64,000 bases of DNA from Streptomyces spectabilis. GTDB lineage: Bacteria > Actinomycetota > Actinomycetes > Streptomycetales > Streptomycetaceae. Both the position numbers and the translations under genes were made by a program. The DNA lies in NCBI RefSeq assembly GCF_008704795.1, contig NZ_CP023690.1:7450501-7514500 (forward strand), read 5' to 3'. Below the pieces are notes generated by a model. The model worked only from the letters and a program-made list of their open reading frames with translations, had not been told where the DNA came from and did no database searches. Positions 24,307 through 33,091 of the stretch are shown in pieces. The stretch's first letter is position 1. Each line of letters starts with the position of its first letter.

Positions 24307-24936
24307 TCAGCGCCGCTTCGGCGACACCACCACGAACCGGCGGCCCGTCCGCGCGTCCCCGTGCTCGCTCACCAGCCACCCCGCCCGCTCCAGGGCCGCC
24401 CCGCAGGCCCGTACGCCCTCCGCCGTCGGCTCCGACACCTCCACCGCGTCCGCCTGCACCGACTCCGTCACGCGATAGCCGTCCCGGCCCGCCGACGCGG
24501 GCGCGCGGCCCGCCGCCTCCAGGGCTATCGCCACGGCCCGCACCTGGTGCGCCCGCTCCCACGCGCAGGGTCTCTCCCGGTCGCCCCCGGGGTTCGTCAT
24601 CCGCCGCAGCTCCACGAGCCCGAGCCAGGCTCCCCGGACCTCCCGCTCCCGGGCGGGGCCCGCTGCGGCGGGCTCGGGCTCGGTGCCCGTGCGGGCCGTG
24701 AACACGCCCGGCTCCGCCTCCACCGGGGCCGTCTCCGGTGCGGTGTCCGTCGGCTCGTCCCTGACGCGGTGGCCCGCGGGCGTGAGGAAGTACGCGTGCG
24801 GCGGGCGGGGGTGCCGGAACGCGAGGCGCAGCCGGACCAGAGCGGTCAGCTGCGCCTCCGTGCCGCGCAGCCGGCCCGTCACCGGGTCCGCCCCCGCGAT
24901 GATCCGCCGCTGCGCGGCCGTCGTCGGCTTGGCCAT
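24307..24936 (-). CDS. Actinobacterial protein with winged-helix-like parts, function unknown
   Basis: 209 residues from ATG 24936. I do not recognise a named family. The N-terminal 60 residues (RIIAGADPVTGRLRGTEAQL, then RLAFRHPRPPHAYFLTPAGH) and the C-terminal part (ACGAALERAGWLVSEHGDAR, RRFVVVSPKRR) both look like winged-helix fragments such as MarR-like LTPAG-x wings. The middle is Glu/Ala-rich. No membrane segment. Stand-alone gene. Confidence 0.7.
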   Translation of the reverse strand: MAKPTTAAQRRIIAGADPVTGRLRGTEAQLTALVRLRLAFRHPRPPHAYFLTPAGHRVRDEPTDTAPETAPVEAEPGVFTARTGTEPEPAAAGPAREREVRGAWLGLVELRRMTNPGGDRERPCAWERAHQVRAVAIALEAAGRAPASAGRDGYRVTESVQADAVEVSEPTAEGVRACGAALERAGWLVSEHGDARTGRRFVVVSPKRR

Positions 24937-24990
24937 ACCCCGATGCTCCCGCACCCCACTGACAACGGCACGGGCTCATCGGCCTCCGGC

Positions 24991-25128
24991 CTCGTCCTCA
25001 AACGCCGGACGGGCTGAATATCTCCGGTGCGGACCGCATCTCGTCCGCGGACCGCGGACCCGTGCCGATCCGCGGAAGGGATCCGGCCCGCACCGCACCA
25101 TCCAGCCCGTCCGGCGTTTGAGGACGAG
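24991..25128. repeat. Repeat family 1, inverted pair b/c
   Basis: Copy b (24991-25016, minus sense) and copy c (25103-25128, plus sense) are perfect complements of 26 nt, separated by 86 nt with further inner pairing (GTGCGGACCGCA-like segments on both sides). A transcript in either direction would fold into one long hairpin. It lies downstream of the histidine phosphatase stop at 25176. Confidence 0.85.
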
Positions 25129-25175
25129 CGCGCCGGCGCGATGAACGGGCGGGTGGGTGGGGGAGCAGGAGGGCG

Positions 25176-25775
25176 CTACACCGACGGCCGGAGGTTCCAG
25201 GTGGCGACCACCGGGCGCCCGTGTTCGTAGCTGAGGCGGCTCACCGTGCCCGTGGCCAGTTGGAAGTGCGCCCCCGCCGACGGCGGGAGGCAGAGGCGGC
25301 GGGCGGTGAGGACGCGGAGGAAGTGGCTGTGGGCGACCAGGAGCACGCTGCCCTCCGTGTTGGCGAGGGCCGCGTCGACCTTGGCCAGCATGCGGTCGGC
25401 GCGCGCGCCGACCTGCTCGGGGGTCTCGCCCGGATGCTCGGGCGGCCCCGCGGCCACGCCGTCCGTGAACAGGAACCAGTCGGGCCGCGTCCGGTGGATC
25501 TCCACCGTCGTCACGCCCTCGTACGCCCCGTAGTCCCACTCGGCCAGGTCGTCGTCCACGCGCGCGTGCGCGAAGCCCGCCAGCTCCGCGGTCTCCCGCG
25601 CCCGCGCGCGGGGGCTGGTGAACGCGGCGTCGACCCGGTACTTCCCGATCAGGGGCGCGAGCGACCGCGCCTGCTCGCGGCCGTGGTCCGTGAGGGGGAT
25701 GTCCGTCCAGCTCGTGTGCTGCCCGGACAGCGACCACGCGGTCTCGCCGTGCCGGACCAGGAGGAGGTCACCCAT
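25176..25775 (-). CDS. Histidine phosphatase family protein
   Basis: 199 residues. The phosphoglycerate-mutase-like signature LLLVRHGETAWSLSGQHTSW (phospho-His in RHG, about residue 9) is followed by SPRARARETAEL, the second acid segment AEWDYGAYEG and the C-terminal LLVAHSHFLRVL. Cytosolic phosphatase of a small phosphorylated metabolite; exact substrate unknown. Confidence 0.9.
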   Translation of the reverse strand: MGDLLLVRHGETAWSLSGQHTSWTDIPLTDHGREQARSLAPLIGKYRVDAAFTSPRARARETAELAGFAHARVDDDLAEWDYGAYEGVTTVEIHRTRPDWFLFTDGVAAGPPEHPGETPEQVGARADRMLAKVDAALANTEGSVLLVAHSHFLRVLTARRLCLPPSAGAHFQLATGTVSRLSYEHGRPVVATWNLRPSV

Positions 25776-25864
25776 GCGCGTTCCGTTCTACTCGGTTCTG
25801 TTCGGTGCGAACCGCCGGGGAGGTGGTCGTATTCCATGATCCGCCCCGGCGCCCCGGCGCCCCG

Positions 25865-27085
25865 TCACCTGGGGCGCAGCTCCCGCCCCCCGAACGCCCC
25901 CGTGCCGTCCGCCCGCTGCCACCACGCCTCCAGACCGGCCTGGCCGAGGGAGCGCCAGTCCGGGGTCTCCTGCACGAACGCGCGGCCGAGGCGCCGCCCC
26001 AGTTCGACCATCGTGCGGCCCGCGACGGTCCGGTCGGCGTCATAGGACTCCAGGGCGTCGGGCCAGGTCACCGCCGTGATGATGGCGGACTCCAGGACGG
26101 TGGCGTCCTGGAGGGCCTTCACCGCGCCCGCGCCCGTGTGCGGCCGCGCCACCGTCGCCGCGTCGCCCGCGAGCAGCACCCGGCCCTCGGTGGAGCGCGG
26201 CGCCGTGTAGTCGTACATGGGCTGGAGGAACAGCTCGGCCGGTGCGGTGGCACGCACCACCGCCCCCCAGTAGGGCGGAAGCAGCACGTCGGCCACGTAC
26301 GACAGATGGGCGCGCAGGGCGTCCGTGAGGCCGCCGGGCGGCAGGCTCCGCGGATGGCCGAAGCCGAGGTCCGCGTCCAGGCCGCGGGGCGGCGCCGTGT
26401 ACAGCACCCAGTTCACGCGCCGCCCGCCCCTCCCGTCGGGGATGCGGTAGAGGATCACGTGGCCACCGTCGAACACGGCGTACACGCAGTCCTCGACGCC
26501 CCACAGCTCCGGCTCCGGCAGGCGCTCCTCCGGGTACGCGCCGCGCCACGCCAGATAGCCCGCGTACTCGGCCCGCACCCCGGGGAACGCCGCCTCGCGC
26601 ACCACCGAGCGGTAGCCGTCCGCGCCGACGACCACGTCGAACCGCTCCGTGCCGTCGTCGGTCTCCACCACGGCCCCTCCCGGGCAGGCCCGCACCCCGG
26701 TGACCGCGGTGGCGGTGCGGAACGTCACCGTCTCGGGCACCCGGCGCCGCAACTCGCCCCACAGCGGGCCCCAGTTGTACGTGCGGAACGGGAAGGGCGT
26801 CACCGCGACCGTGTGCCCGCGCGGGTCCGCGGCCGCGTCGTCACGCACGTACCAGTGGCGTCTGACGAGCTGCACCCACTGCATGTCCGCGTCCAGATAT
26901 CCGGCCGACTCCAGCTCCGCGTAGCGGGAGTTGTGGACGGCGAGGCCCACGCCCCGGTCGGCGAGGCGGCCCGCGGCCCGCTCGTACACGGTGATCTCGT
27001 CCGCGCCGCCCCGGTGCGCCGCCAGTGCCGCCGCGCAGCCCGCGACGCTGCCGCCCACCACGGCGACCCTGCCTGAGTGCATCAT
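25865..27085 (-). CDS. FAD-dependent monooxygenase
   Basis: 406 residues from ATG 27085 (a second ATG at 27082). The dinucleotide fold is VAVVGGSVAGCAAALAAHRG with ITVYERA (FAD ribose Glu), the DG motif VVVGADGYRSVVR (about 165), and the GD motif VLLAGDAATVARPHTGAG (about 290-307). This is the aromatic hydroxylase/PHBH-like group. An AGGATGG site precedes the start. No reductase or pathway genes are adjacent apart from a C39-like peptidase, so its substrate cannot be inferred. Confidence 0.88.
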   Translation of the reverse strand: MMHSGRVAVVGGSVAGCAAALAAHRGGADEITVYERAAGRLADRGVGLAVHNSRYAELESAGYLDADMQWVQLVRRHWYVRDDAAADPRGHTVAVTPFPFRTYNWGPLWGELRRRVPETVTFRTATAVTGVRACPGGAVVETDDGTERFDVVVGADGYRSVVREAAFPGVRAEYAGYLAWRGAYPEERLPEPELWGVEDCVYAVFDGGHVILYRIPDGRGGRRVNWVLYTAPPRGLDADLGFGHPRSLPPGGLTDALRAHLSYVADVLLPPYWGAVVRATAPAELFLQPMYDYTAPRSTEGRVLLAGDAATVARPHTGAGAVKALQDATVLESAIITAVTWPDALESYDADRTVAGRTMVELGRRLGRAFVQETPDWRSLGQAGLEAWWQRADGTGAFGGRELRPR

Positions 27086-27130
27086 CGAGCCATCCTGACA
27101 GGGCGGGTGACGTCCTGTCATGACGGTCGG

Positions 27131-27748
27131 TCAGCGCATGGATACACCGCGCCCGGCGAAGAACGGCTCGAACTCCGCGCGCGGGAGCTGTGCCGTGCGC
27201 GTGGGCGCGTCGATCCCCGACGGGTTGTGGAAGTGCAGGCTCCCGTCCGCCGTGCGCGCCGTGACCAGGACCAGGTGCCCGCCCCTTCCGGGCGCTGGGC
27301 GCGCCGGTCGGCGGATCTCGTAGTGCACGGACGTCATGACCGTGTGCCCGGTGTCGACGAGGTCGGCCACCTCGTCGAGCGTCAGACGGCGGTGCACCGT
27401 CGCCTCGATGCCGTGCGCTTCGCGCGCGTACTCGACGAACGGCGCGTAGATCAGGCCCTTGATCGTGCCGTCGTCCGGGTCCTCCGTGTACGCGCCGTAC
27501 TTCAGGGCCCCGTCGCGCAGCGCGAAGAGCGACGGCGCGTCCGGGCCGAGCGCCATCCGCAGACAGGTGAGCCCGCAGAGGTGGCCGCACCAGCGCGCAT
27601 AGTCGTCCAGGGCGGCCGCGCCGGACTCCCGCCAGGCGGGGTCGTCGGCGCGGTCGTGGCCCTCGTACACGATCTTCCCGACCAGGCCGGGCGAGGCGAA
27701 CTGGGTCAGGGACGGGACCCGGCAGGTGGGGCAGTCGGCCACGGGCAC
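27131..27748 (-). CDS. C39-like cysteine peptidase (peptidase_C39_2)
   Basis: 205 residues with GTG start and GAGGAG upstream. The nucleophile Cys region is RWCGHLCGLTCLRMALG (about 55), followed by a His in GGHLVLVTA (about 165) and an Asn in HFHNPSG, the papain-like triad. A CPTC pair near the N-terminus could bind metal. No signal peptide is visible, so it is probably cytosolic. It lies 45 nt upstream of the FAD monooxygenase on the same strand, possibly one operon. Substrate unknown. Confidence 0.8.
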   Translation of the reverse strand: MPVADCPTCRVPSLTQFASPGLVGKIVYEGHDRADDPAWRESGAAALDDYARWCGHLCGLTCLRMALGPDAPSLFALRDGALKYGAYTEDPDDGTIKGLIYAPFVEYAREAHGIEATVHRRLTLDEVADLVDTGHTVMTSVHYEIRRPARPAPGRGGHLVLVTARTADGSLHFHNPSGIDAPTRTAQLPRAEFEPFFAGRGVSMR

Positions 27749-27789
27749 ACTCCTCGTCGCGGTGGCGGCCCCGGGCGGGGTCGCGCGGG

Positions 27790-29001
27790 CTACTGGCGAT
27801 AGCCGCTCAGGAAGCGGCCGATGCGGCTGATCGCCGCGTCGAGGTCGTCAGCGTACGGGAGCGTCAGGATGCGGAAGTGGTCCGGGTGCGGCCAGTTGAA
27901 GCCGGTGCCCTGGACGACCTGGATCTTCTCCTGGAGGAGCAGGTCGAGGACGAACTTCTCGTCGTCGTGGATGGCGTGCACCTTGGGGTCCAGACGCGCG
28001 AAGGCGTACAGGGCGCCCTTCGGCTTCACACAGCTGACCCCGGGGATCTCGTTGAGCTTCTGCCAGGCGCGGTCGCGCTGCTCGCGCAGGCGGCCGCCCG
28101 GCGCGGTCAGCTCGTGGATGGACTGCCGGCCGCCGAGCGCGGCCTGGATCGCGTACTGGGCGGGCGCGTTGGCGCACAGGCGCATGGAGGCCAGCATCGT
28201 CAGGCCCTCCAGATAGTTCCGGGCGTGCTGCTTGGGGCCCGTCACGACCAGCCAGCCGGAGCGGAAGCCCGCCACCCGGTACGTCTTGGAGAGCCCGCAG
28301 AAGGTCAGGACCACCAGGTCGGGGGCCAGCGCGGCGACGCTGTGGTGCACCGCGTCGTCGTACAGGATCTGGTCGTAGATCTCGTCGGCGAAGACCATCA
28401 GGCCGTGCCGGCGTGCCAGGTCGAGGATGCCTTCGAGGACCTCGCGCGGGTAGACGGCGCCCGTCGGGTTGTTCGGGTTGATGATCACGACCGCCTTGGT
28501 GCGGTCGGTGATCTTCGCGGCCATGTCGTCGAGGTCGGGGTACCAGTCGGCCTGCTCGTCGCACAGGTAGTGCACGGCCTTGCCCCCGGAGAGGGTGGTC
28601 ACGGCCGTCCACAGCGGGAAGTCGGGGGCCGGGATGAGGACTTCGTCGCCGTCCTCAAGGAGGGCCTGCACGGCCATCGTGACCAGCTCGGACACGCCGT
28701 TGCCGAGGAAGACGTCGTCTACGGAGATGTCGTCGATGCCCAGCGCCTGGTAGCGCTGCGCCACGGCGCGGCGGGCCGAGAGCACGCCCCGCGAGTCCGT
28801 GTAGCCGTGGGCGCTCGGGAGCATCCGGATCATGTCCTGGACGATCTCCTCGGGCGCCTCGAAGCCGAACAGGGCGGGGTTGCCGGTGTTCAGGCGCAGC
28901 ACGCTGTGGCCCGCCTCCTCCAGGGCGTTGGCGTGCTCGATGACCGGGCCCCGGATCTCGTAACAGACCTCGCTGAGCTTGCTGGACTGCCGGAACTCCA
29001 T
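27790..29001 (-). CDS. Pyridoxal-phosphate aminotransferase, AlaA-like (alanine/valine type)
   Basis: 403 residues. Class I/II aminotransferase: VLRLNTGNPALFGFEAPEEI near the start, GYTDSRGVLSARRAVAQRY, INPNNPTGAVYPREVL (about 185), the PLP Lys in GLSKTYRVAGFRSGWLV (about 240), and RILTLPYADD near the end. The opening and length match AlaA/YfbQ alanine transaminases. It is divergent from an HxlR regulator, and three CTTGG/CCAAG half-sites lie in the 84-nt gap. Confidence 0.92.
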   Translation of the reverse strand: MEFRQSSKLSEVCYEIRGPVIEHANALEEAGHSVLRLNTGNPALFGFEAPEEIVQDMIRMLPSAHGYTDSRGVLSARRAVAQRYQALGIDDISVDDVFLGNGVSELVTMAVQALLEDGDEVLIPAPDFPLWTAVTTLSGGKAVHYLCDEQADWYPDLDDMAAKITDRTKAVVIINPNNPTGAVYPREVLEGILDLARRHGLMVFADEIYDQILYDDAVHHSVAALAPDLVVLTFCGLSKTYRVAGFRSGWLVVTGPKQHARNYLEGLTMLASMRLCANAPAQYAIQAALGGRQSIHELTAPGGRLREQRDRAWQKLNEIPGVSCVKPKGALYAFARLDPKVHAIHDDEKFVLDLLLQEKIQVVQGTGFNWPHPDHFRILTLPYADDLDAAISRIGRFLSGYRQ

Positions 29002-29028
29002 GCGGTGTGCCTCCCGTAGCGTGGGTTC

Positions 29029-29054
29029 CTTGGTTTTACCAAGCTGGAGCTTGG
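29029..29054. promoter_or_regulatory. Overlapping palindromes, probable HxlR operators
   Basis: CTTGGT-TTT-ACCAAG (29029-29043) overlaps CCAAGCT-GG-AGCTTGG (29039-29054), so three CTTGG half-sites recur every 10-11 bp. On the plus strand TTGGAA (29051-29056) and TAGACT (29073-29078) form the regulator's promoter. Confidence 0.65.
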
Positions 29055-29085
29055 AAAGTCCAACAGCTTGTCTAGACTGCGACGC

Positions 29086-29724
29086 ATGCCACCTCGACCG
29101 CGCCGTAGCTACGACCAGTTCTGTGCCGCCGCCCGCGCCCTCGACGCCGTCGGCGACCGCTGGACCCTGCTGATCGTCCGCGAACTGCTCCTCGGTCCGC
29201 GCCGCTACACCGATCTGCACGCCGATCTGCCGGGCGTCAGCACCGACGTGCTCGCCTCGCGCCTGAAGGACCTGGAGCAGTCGGGCCTCGCCACCCGCCG
29301 CCGGCTGCCGCCGCCCGCCTCCGCGTACGTCTACGAACTCACCGGGCGCGGCCGGGAGCTGACCCCCGTCCTGCGCGCCCTCGCGGCCTGGGGCGCCCCC
29401 GAACTCGCCGAGCGCCGGCCCACCGACGCCGTGCGCGCCCACTGGTTCGCGCTGCCGCTCCTCGACGCCGTCGCCCTGGAGGAGGGCCTGGTGGAGCTGA
29501 GCCTGGAGGAGGGCGACTTCCACGTACGGATGGGCGGCGACGGGGCCGTCGTCTCGTACGGGGACGGGCCCGCGCCCGACGAGCCCGACGCGCGCGTGAC
29601 CCTGGACGCGGTGACGGCCGTCGAGCTGGGGCGGGGGACACTCAGTGTGGCCGACGGCGTGCGGGACGGGCGGATCGCCGTGACCGGGGACGGGCCGCTG
29701 GCCAAGGCGCTGCGGAACGGGTGA
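29086..29724 (+). CDS. HxlR-family regulator with C-terminal SCP2-like domain
   Basis: 212 residues from ATG 29086. Winged helix (about 5-100): YDQFCAAARALDAVGDRWTL, IVRELLLGPRRYTDLHADLP, LEQSGLATRRRLPP. The C-terminal 90 residues (VTLDAVTAVELGRGTLSVA, then GRIAVTGD) resemble an SCP2 sterol-carrier-like fold often fused to HxlR proteins, perhaps for ligand sensing. Its promoter -10 TAGACT lies 7 nt before the ATG and no ribosome site is seen: leaderless. It probably controls itself and the divergent aminotransferase. Confidence 0.9.
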   Translation: MPPRPRRSYDQFCAAARALDAVGDRWTLLIVRELLLGPRRYTDLHADLPGVSTDVLASRLKDLEQSGLATRRRLPPPASAYVYELTGRGRELTPVLRALAAWGAPELAERRPTDAVRAHWFALPLLDAVALEEGLVELSLEEGDFHVRMGGDGAVVSYGDGPAPDEPDARVTLDAVTAVELGRGTLSVADGVRDGRIAVTGDGPLAKALRNG

Positions 29725-29772
29725 GGGGTCCAGGGGCCGCGCCCCTGGACCCCTCTACAGGCCACTGATGTC

Positions 29773-30522
29773 TCAGACGCCGGTCGGGCGCGCGGGCGGC
29801 CTGCCGTTGCCGCGCGTCAGGGTGTAGCCGCCCACGCCAGCGAGCGCGGCGAGCACGCCACCGATGCCCGTCCAGACCCAGCGGTCCGTCCACCAGCCGG
29901 AGGACCAGCCGTCCTCGGGCTCGGCGGCGGACGGCTTGGAGCCCGGCACCAGGGGGTCGCCCAGGGTGCCGTCCACCGCCGCCGAGCCGCCGACGTCCTT
30001 CGACGTGGCCTCGACCTCGGCGGTGACCGGCTGGCCCAGGTCGGCCGTCCGCAGACCGGTCGCCGTCAGGCGCACGTAGTACGTGCCCGGCAGCGGGTCG
30101 TTGGCCCACGGCTCCGACCAGGCGCGCACCGTGCGCAGGGTGCAGGCGAGCTCCACCGATTCGCCAGCGGCCGCGCGCGCCTGCATGCCGTACATGCAGG
30201 ACTGGCGGCGCCGCAGCCCGTCGTACACGTCGATCCGCCACTTGGTGCCGGACGACGCGGCGGACTCGGGCAGCTTCACCGTCGCCCTGACCGTGGGCCG
30301 CTGACCGGAGTCCGCGGGGAAGGACCAGTACAGATAGTCACCGGAGGAGGCGCTCGCCGTGGCCTTGTGGCCCTGCTCGATCTCCGTGGCCGTACGGAAG
30401 GACGTGCCCGCGTCCGTGCGCTCCTTCTTGTCGTCGCCGGAGGCCGCGAAGGCCGGGCCGGAGGCGAGCAGCGCGCTGAGGCCGAGCAGCCCCGCGGCTG
30501 CCAACAGACGTGTCGTACGCAT
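29773..30522 (-). CDS. Secreted, membrane-anchored partner of VWA protein
   Basis: 249 residues from ATG 30522, overlapping the VWA stop by one base. Signal peptide (about 1-27, ending in FAA), a beta-rich extracellular domain (about 45-185: GDYLYWSFPADSGQRPTVRA, CMYGMQARAAAGESVELACT, GTYYVRLTATGL) and one C-terminal membrane helix (about 217-238, WVWTGIGGVLAALAGVGGYT). The beta domain resembles the region after the VWA domain in the preceding protein. No known family name; it probably forms a cell-surface complex with its partner. Confidence 0.8.
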   Translation of the reverse strand: MRTTRLLAAAGLLGLSALLASGPAFAASGDDKKERTDAGTSFRTATEIEQGHKATASASSGDYLYWSFPADSGQRPTVRATVKLPESAASSGTKWRIDVYDGLRRRQSCMYGMQARAAAGESVELACTLRTVRAWSEPWANDPLPGTYYVRLTATGLRTADLGQPVTAEVEATSKDVGGSAAVDGTLGDPLVPGSKPSAAEPEDGWSSGWWTDRWVWTGIGGVLAALAGVGGYTLTRGNGRPPARPTGV

Positions 30523-31805
30523 CAGTTCGTCCTCCAGACAGCGACGCGCCAGCGCGAGAGCCAGCCCCACAGGACACCGCCCACGAAGCCGGTGAGGACC
30601 AGGGCGCCGAGCAGCCACCAGCCGCGGCCGAGGCCGAAGGCCGCCACGTCGGACGAGCCGTCGGGCGCGTCCACGACGTCGACGGCCAGTTCGAGGGGCA
30701 GACCGGGCTTGCCCTTGGCGGCGGCACCGGCGGCGGGCGAGTAGGAGTGGGACACCTGGAGGCAGACGGTCTCCTTCTCGTCGTCCTCGTCGTCATCCCG
30801 CTCCGGCTTCGGATACCGAAGGCCGGTCGAGATCACGTCGGTACGGCCGTCGCCCGCCTCGGAGCCGCGCACGATCTCGCGGTCGTGCTTCGTGACGGCC
30901 CGCAGGAGCACGCCGTAGTCGTTGTTCACGGCCCGGTCGGCGCCCACGCTCACCGAGGCGCGCAGCTCCTTGCCCGGCGCCACGTCCACGCGGTACCAGC
31001 GGTGCTCGCCGAACCCGGCGCGGTCCGTGTACAGGCCGGGCTTCAGCTCCGGCGCGGCCGAGCAGCTGTCGGCGCCGTCCACGGCCACGGGGTTGACGAC
31101 CGGATCGGCCGCGCGGTCCACCAGCTGGCCCACCCGGTCGCTGAGTTCGTCGGTGTGCCGGATGGAGGTGTACGTGCCGCCGGTGGCCTCGGCGATGCAG
31201 CTCAGCTGCGCGCGCATCTTGGTGTTCGGTACCAGGCCCAGGGTGTCGACGGTGAGGTTGACGCCCTTGGCCGCGATCTCCCGTGCCACCTCGCACGGGT
31301 CGAGCGGCTGGCAGGTGTCCTCGCCGTCGCTGATGAGGACGATGCGGCGCGAGCCCTCGCCGCCCTTCAGATCGTCGGCGGCCTTCAGCAGGGCCGGGCC
31401 GATCGGGGTCCAGCCGGTGGGCGAAAGCGTGGCCACCGCGGTCTTGGCGTCCCTGCGGTCGAGGGGGCCCACCGGGTAGAGCTGCTCGGTGTCCTTGCAG
31501 CCGGTCTTGCGGTCGTTCCCGTGGTAGTTGGCGCCGAGGGTGCGGATGCCGAGGTCGACGTCCTCGGGGGTGGCGTCGAGCACCTCGTTGAAGGCCTGCT
31601 TCGCCGCGGCCATCCGGCTCTTGCCGTCGATGTCGCGGGCCCGCATCGAACCGCTCACGTCGAGGACCAGCTCGACCTTGGGCTTCGCCCCGTCGTCCGT
31701 GTCGTCCGGCTCGTCGGCCGCGTACGCGGCGGAGGGCGCGAGCCCCATGCTCAGGGCCGCAAACAGGGCGCAGAGCCCCGCCGCGAACCGTTTTCTGGTG
31801 ATCAT
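30522..31805 (-). CDS. Secreted VWA-domain membrane protein
   Basis: 427 residues: signal peptide (about 1-29), VWA domain (about 40-230) with the MIDAS motif VELVLDVSGSM (Asp-x-Ser-x-Ser), the conserved Thr in a TGWTPIGPAL stretch and LISDGEDTC, then a beta-rich domain (about 250-395) and a C-terminal membrane helix (about 402-420) followed by a short basic cytosolic tail. Several Cys pairs suggest disulphides. Such proteins bind ligands metal-dependently at the cell surface. It is translationally coupled (TGATG) to the partner. No promoter motif identified. Confidence 0.85.
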   Translation of the reverse strand: MITRKRFAAGLCALFAALSMGLAPSAAYAADEPDDTDDGAKPKVELVLDVSGSMRARDIDGKSRMAAAKQAFNEVLDATPEDVDLGIRTLGANYHGNDRKTGCKDTEQLYPVGPLDRRDAKTAVATLSPTGWTPIGPALLKAADDLKGGEGSRRIVLISDGEDTCQPLDPCEVAREIAAKGVNLTVDTLGLVPNTKMRAQLSCIAEATGGTYTSIRHTDELSDRVGQLVDRAADPVVNPVAVDGADSCSAAPELKPGLYTDRAGFGEHRWYRVDVAPGKELRASVSVGADRAVNNDYGVLLRAVTKHDREIVRGSEAGDGRTDVISTGLRYPKPERDDDEDDEKETVCLQVSHSYSPAAGAAAKGKPGLPLELAVDVVDAPDGSSDVAAFGLGRGWWLLGALVLTGFVGGVLWGWLSRWRVAVWRTN

Positions 31806-31876
31806 CAGCGGATCCTATGGATCAAGGTCCGTCCGCTCCAAAAAAGCAGTTGAGGGCGCCGGTTAGGGTGGCGGGT

Positions 31877-32791
31877 GTGCTGCGAGAAGTGACGGCTGTC
31901 CGATACCTGGAACCCCTGCGGGCGGGCGGCTCCGTGCCCGGCGTCGTCGAGGCCGACGACCTGGGGACCTATGTCCTGAAGTTCACCGGCTCCGCGCAGG
32001 GCCGCAAGGCGCTCGTCGCCGAGATCGTCGTCGGGGAGCTGGCCCGCCGCCTCGGCCTGCGCGTGCCCGAGCTCGTCCTCGCCCGCTTCGACCCGGCCGT
32101 CGCCGCGCACGAGCCGCACCAGGAGGTCCAGGACCTGCTGCACCGCAGCGCGGGCCTCAACCTGGGCATGGACTATCTGCCCGGGGCCCACGACTTCACC
32201 CCGGACATCGACCTCGACGTGGACCCGGTCGAAGCGGGCGAGGTGGTCTGGCTCGACGCCCTCACCGCGAACGTCGACCGCACCGTGCACAGCTCGAACC
32301 TCATGGTCTGGCCCACGTTCGGGGTCCGCCCGCCGCGCCTGTGGCTGATCGACCACGGCGCCGCGCTCGTCTTCCACCACCGCTGGGACGCCGCGTCGGT
32401 CCTCGCCACCGCCGAGAAGGCGTATGACTTCCGCCAGCACGCGCTCGGCCGCTACGGCCCCGACACCAAGGCGGCCGACGACCGGCTCGCCCCCCTGGTG
32501 ACCGAGGACCTCCTGCGGGAGATCACGGCCGAGGTCCCCGACGCCTGGCTGGCCGACGAGCCCGGCTTCGCCGACGCGGAGGCGCTGCGCGAGGCCTACG
32601 TCACCCTCCTGACGGCCCGGGCCCGCGCCTCGGAGGCCTGGCTCCCCACCGACTTCCCGCCCCGGGACCAGCTCGCCGCCGAGGACGCGGCCCGCGCCCG
32701 GGCCACGGAGGCGGGCCGCCCGGCCTGGCTGAAGAGAGTCCCCGACCTGCACGGCAAGCCCGACCCGCGCCCCGCGAAGAGGTACCCATGA
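31877..32791 (+). CDS. HipA-family kinase-like protein
   Basis: 304 residues from GTG 31877. A TAGGGT -10 box (31864-31869) lies 7 nt before it with no ribosome site: leaderless. The kinase-like core has DLGTYVLKFTG (ATP-binding Lys, about residue 35), the catalytic loop DALTANVDRTVHSSN (about 132-146; Asp, Arg and Asn kept) and IDHGAAL for metal binding. Compact versions like this, without toxin partner HipB, are common in actinobacteria; their substrates are unknown. It is coupled through ATGA to a SelW-like gene. Confidence 0.82.
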   Translation: MLREVTAVRYLEPLRAGGSVPGVVEADDLGTYVLKFTGSAQGRKALVAEIVVGELARRLGLRVPELVLARFDPAVAAHEPHQEVQDLLHRSAGLNLGMDYLPGAHDFTPDIDLDVDPVEAGEVVWLDALTANVDRTVHSSNLMVWPTFGVRPPRLWLIDHGAALVFHHRWDAASVLATAEKAYDFRQHALGRYGPDTKAADDRLAPLVTEDLLREITAEVPDAWLADEPGFADAEALREAYVTLLTARARASEAWLPTDFPPRDQLAAEDAARARATEAGRPAWLKRVPDLHGKPDPRPAKRYP

Positions 32792-33063
32792 GCCACCGCG
32801 TAGAGATCGAGTACTGCACCCAGTGCCGCTGGCTGCCCCGCGCGGCCTGGCTCGCCCAGGAGCTCCTGACCACCTTCGAGACGGAACTCGACGCGCTCGC
32901 CCTCAAGCCGGGCACGGGCGGCGTGTTCGTCGTTCGCGTCGACGGCGAGCCGGTCTGGGACCGCCGCGAACAGGGCTTCCCCGAGCCCACGGCCGTCAAG
33001 CGCCTGGTACGCGACCGAGTGGCCCCGGGCCGGAGCCTGGGCCACTCGGAGCGCAAGGACTAG
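32788..33063 (+). CDS. SelT/SelW/SelH-family redox protein
   Basis: 91 residues. The thioredoxin-like Rdx domain with CxxC in EIEYCTQCRWLPRAAWLAQE (about residues 7-26), and the C-terminal GVFVVRVDGEPVWDR, is typical of the selenoprotein W group in its Cys form. A thiol redox role. It overlaps the HipA-like gene by 4 nt. Confidence 0.9.
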   Translation: MSHRVEIEYCTQCRWLPRAAWLAQELLTTFETELDALALKPGTGGVFVVRVDGEPVWDRREQGFPEPTAVKRLVRDRVAPGRSLGHSERKD

Positions 33064-33091
33064 GTCCTGTCCCTCCGCCGTCGCCGGAGCG

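Noticed and set aside
31877..32791. HipA toxin-antitoxin module
   Set aside because: No HipB-like gene on either side; the neighbour is SelW-like.
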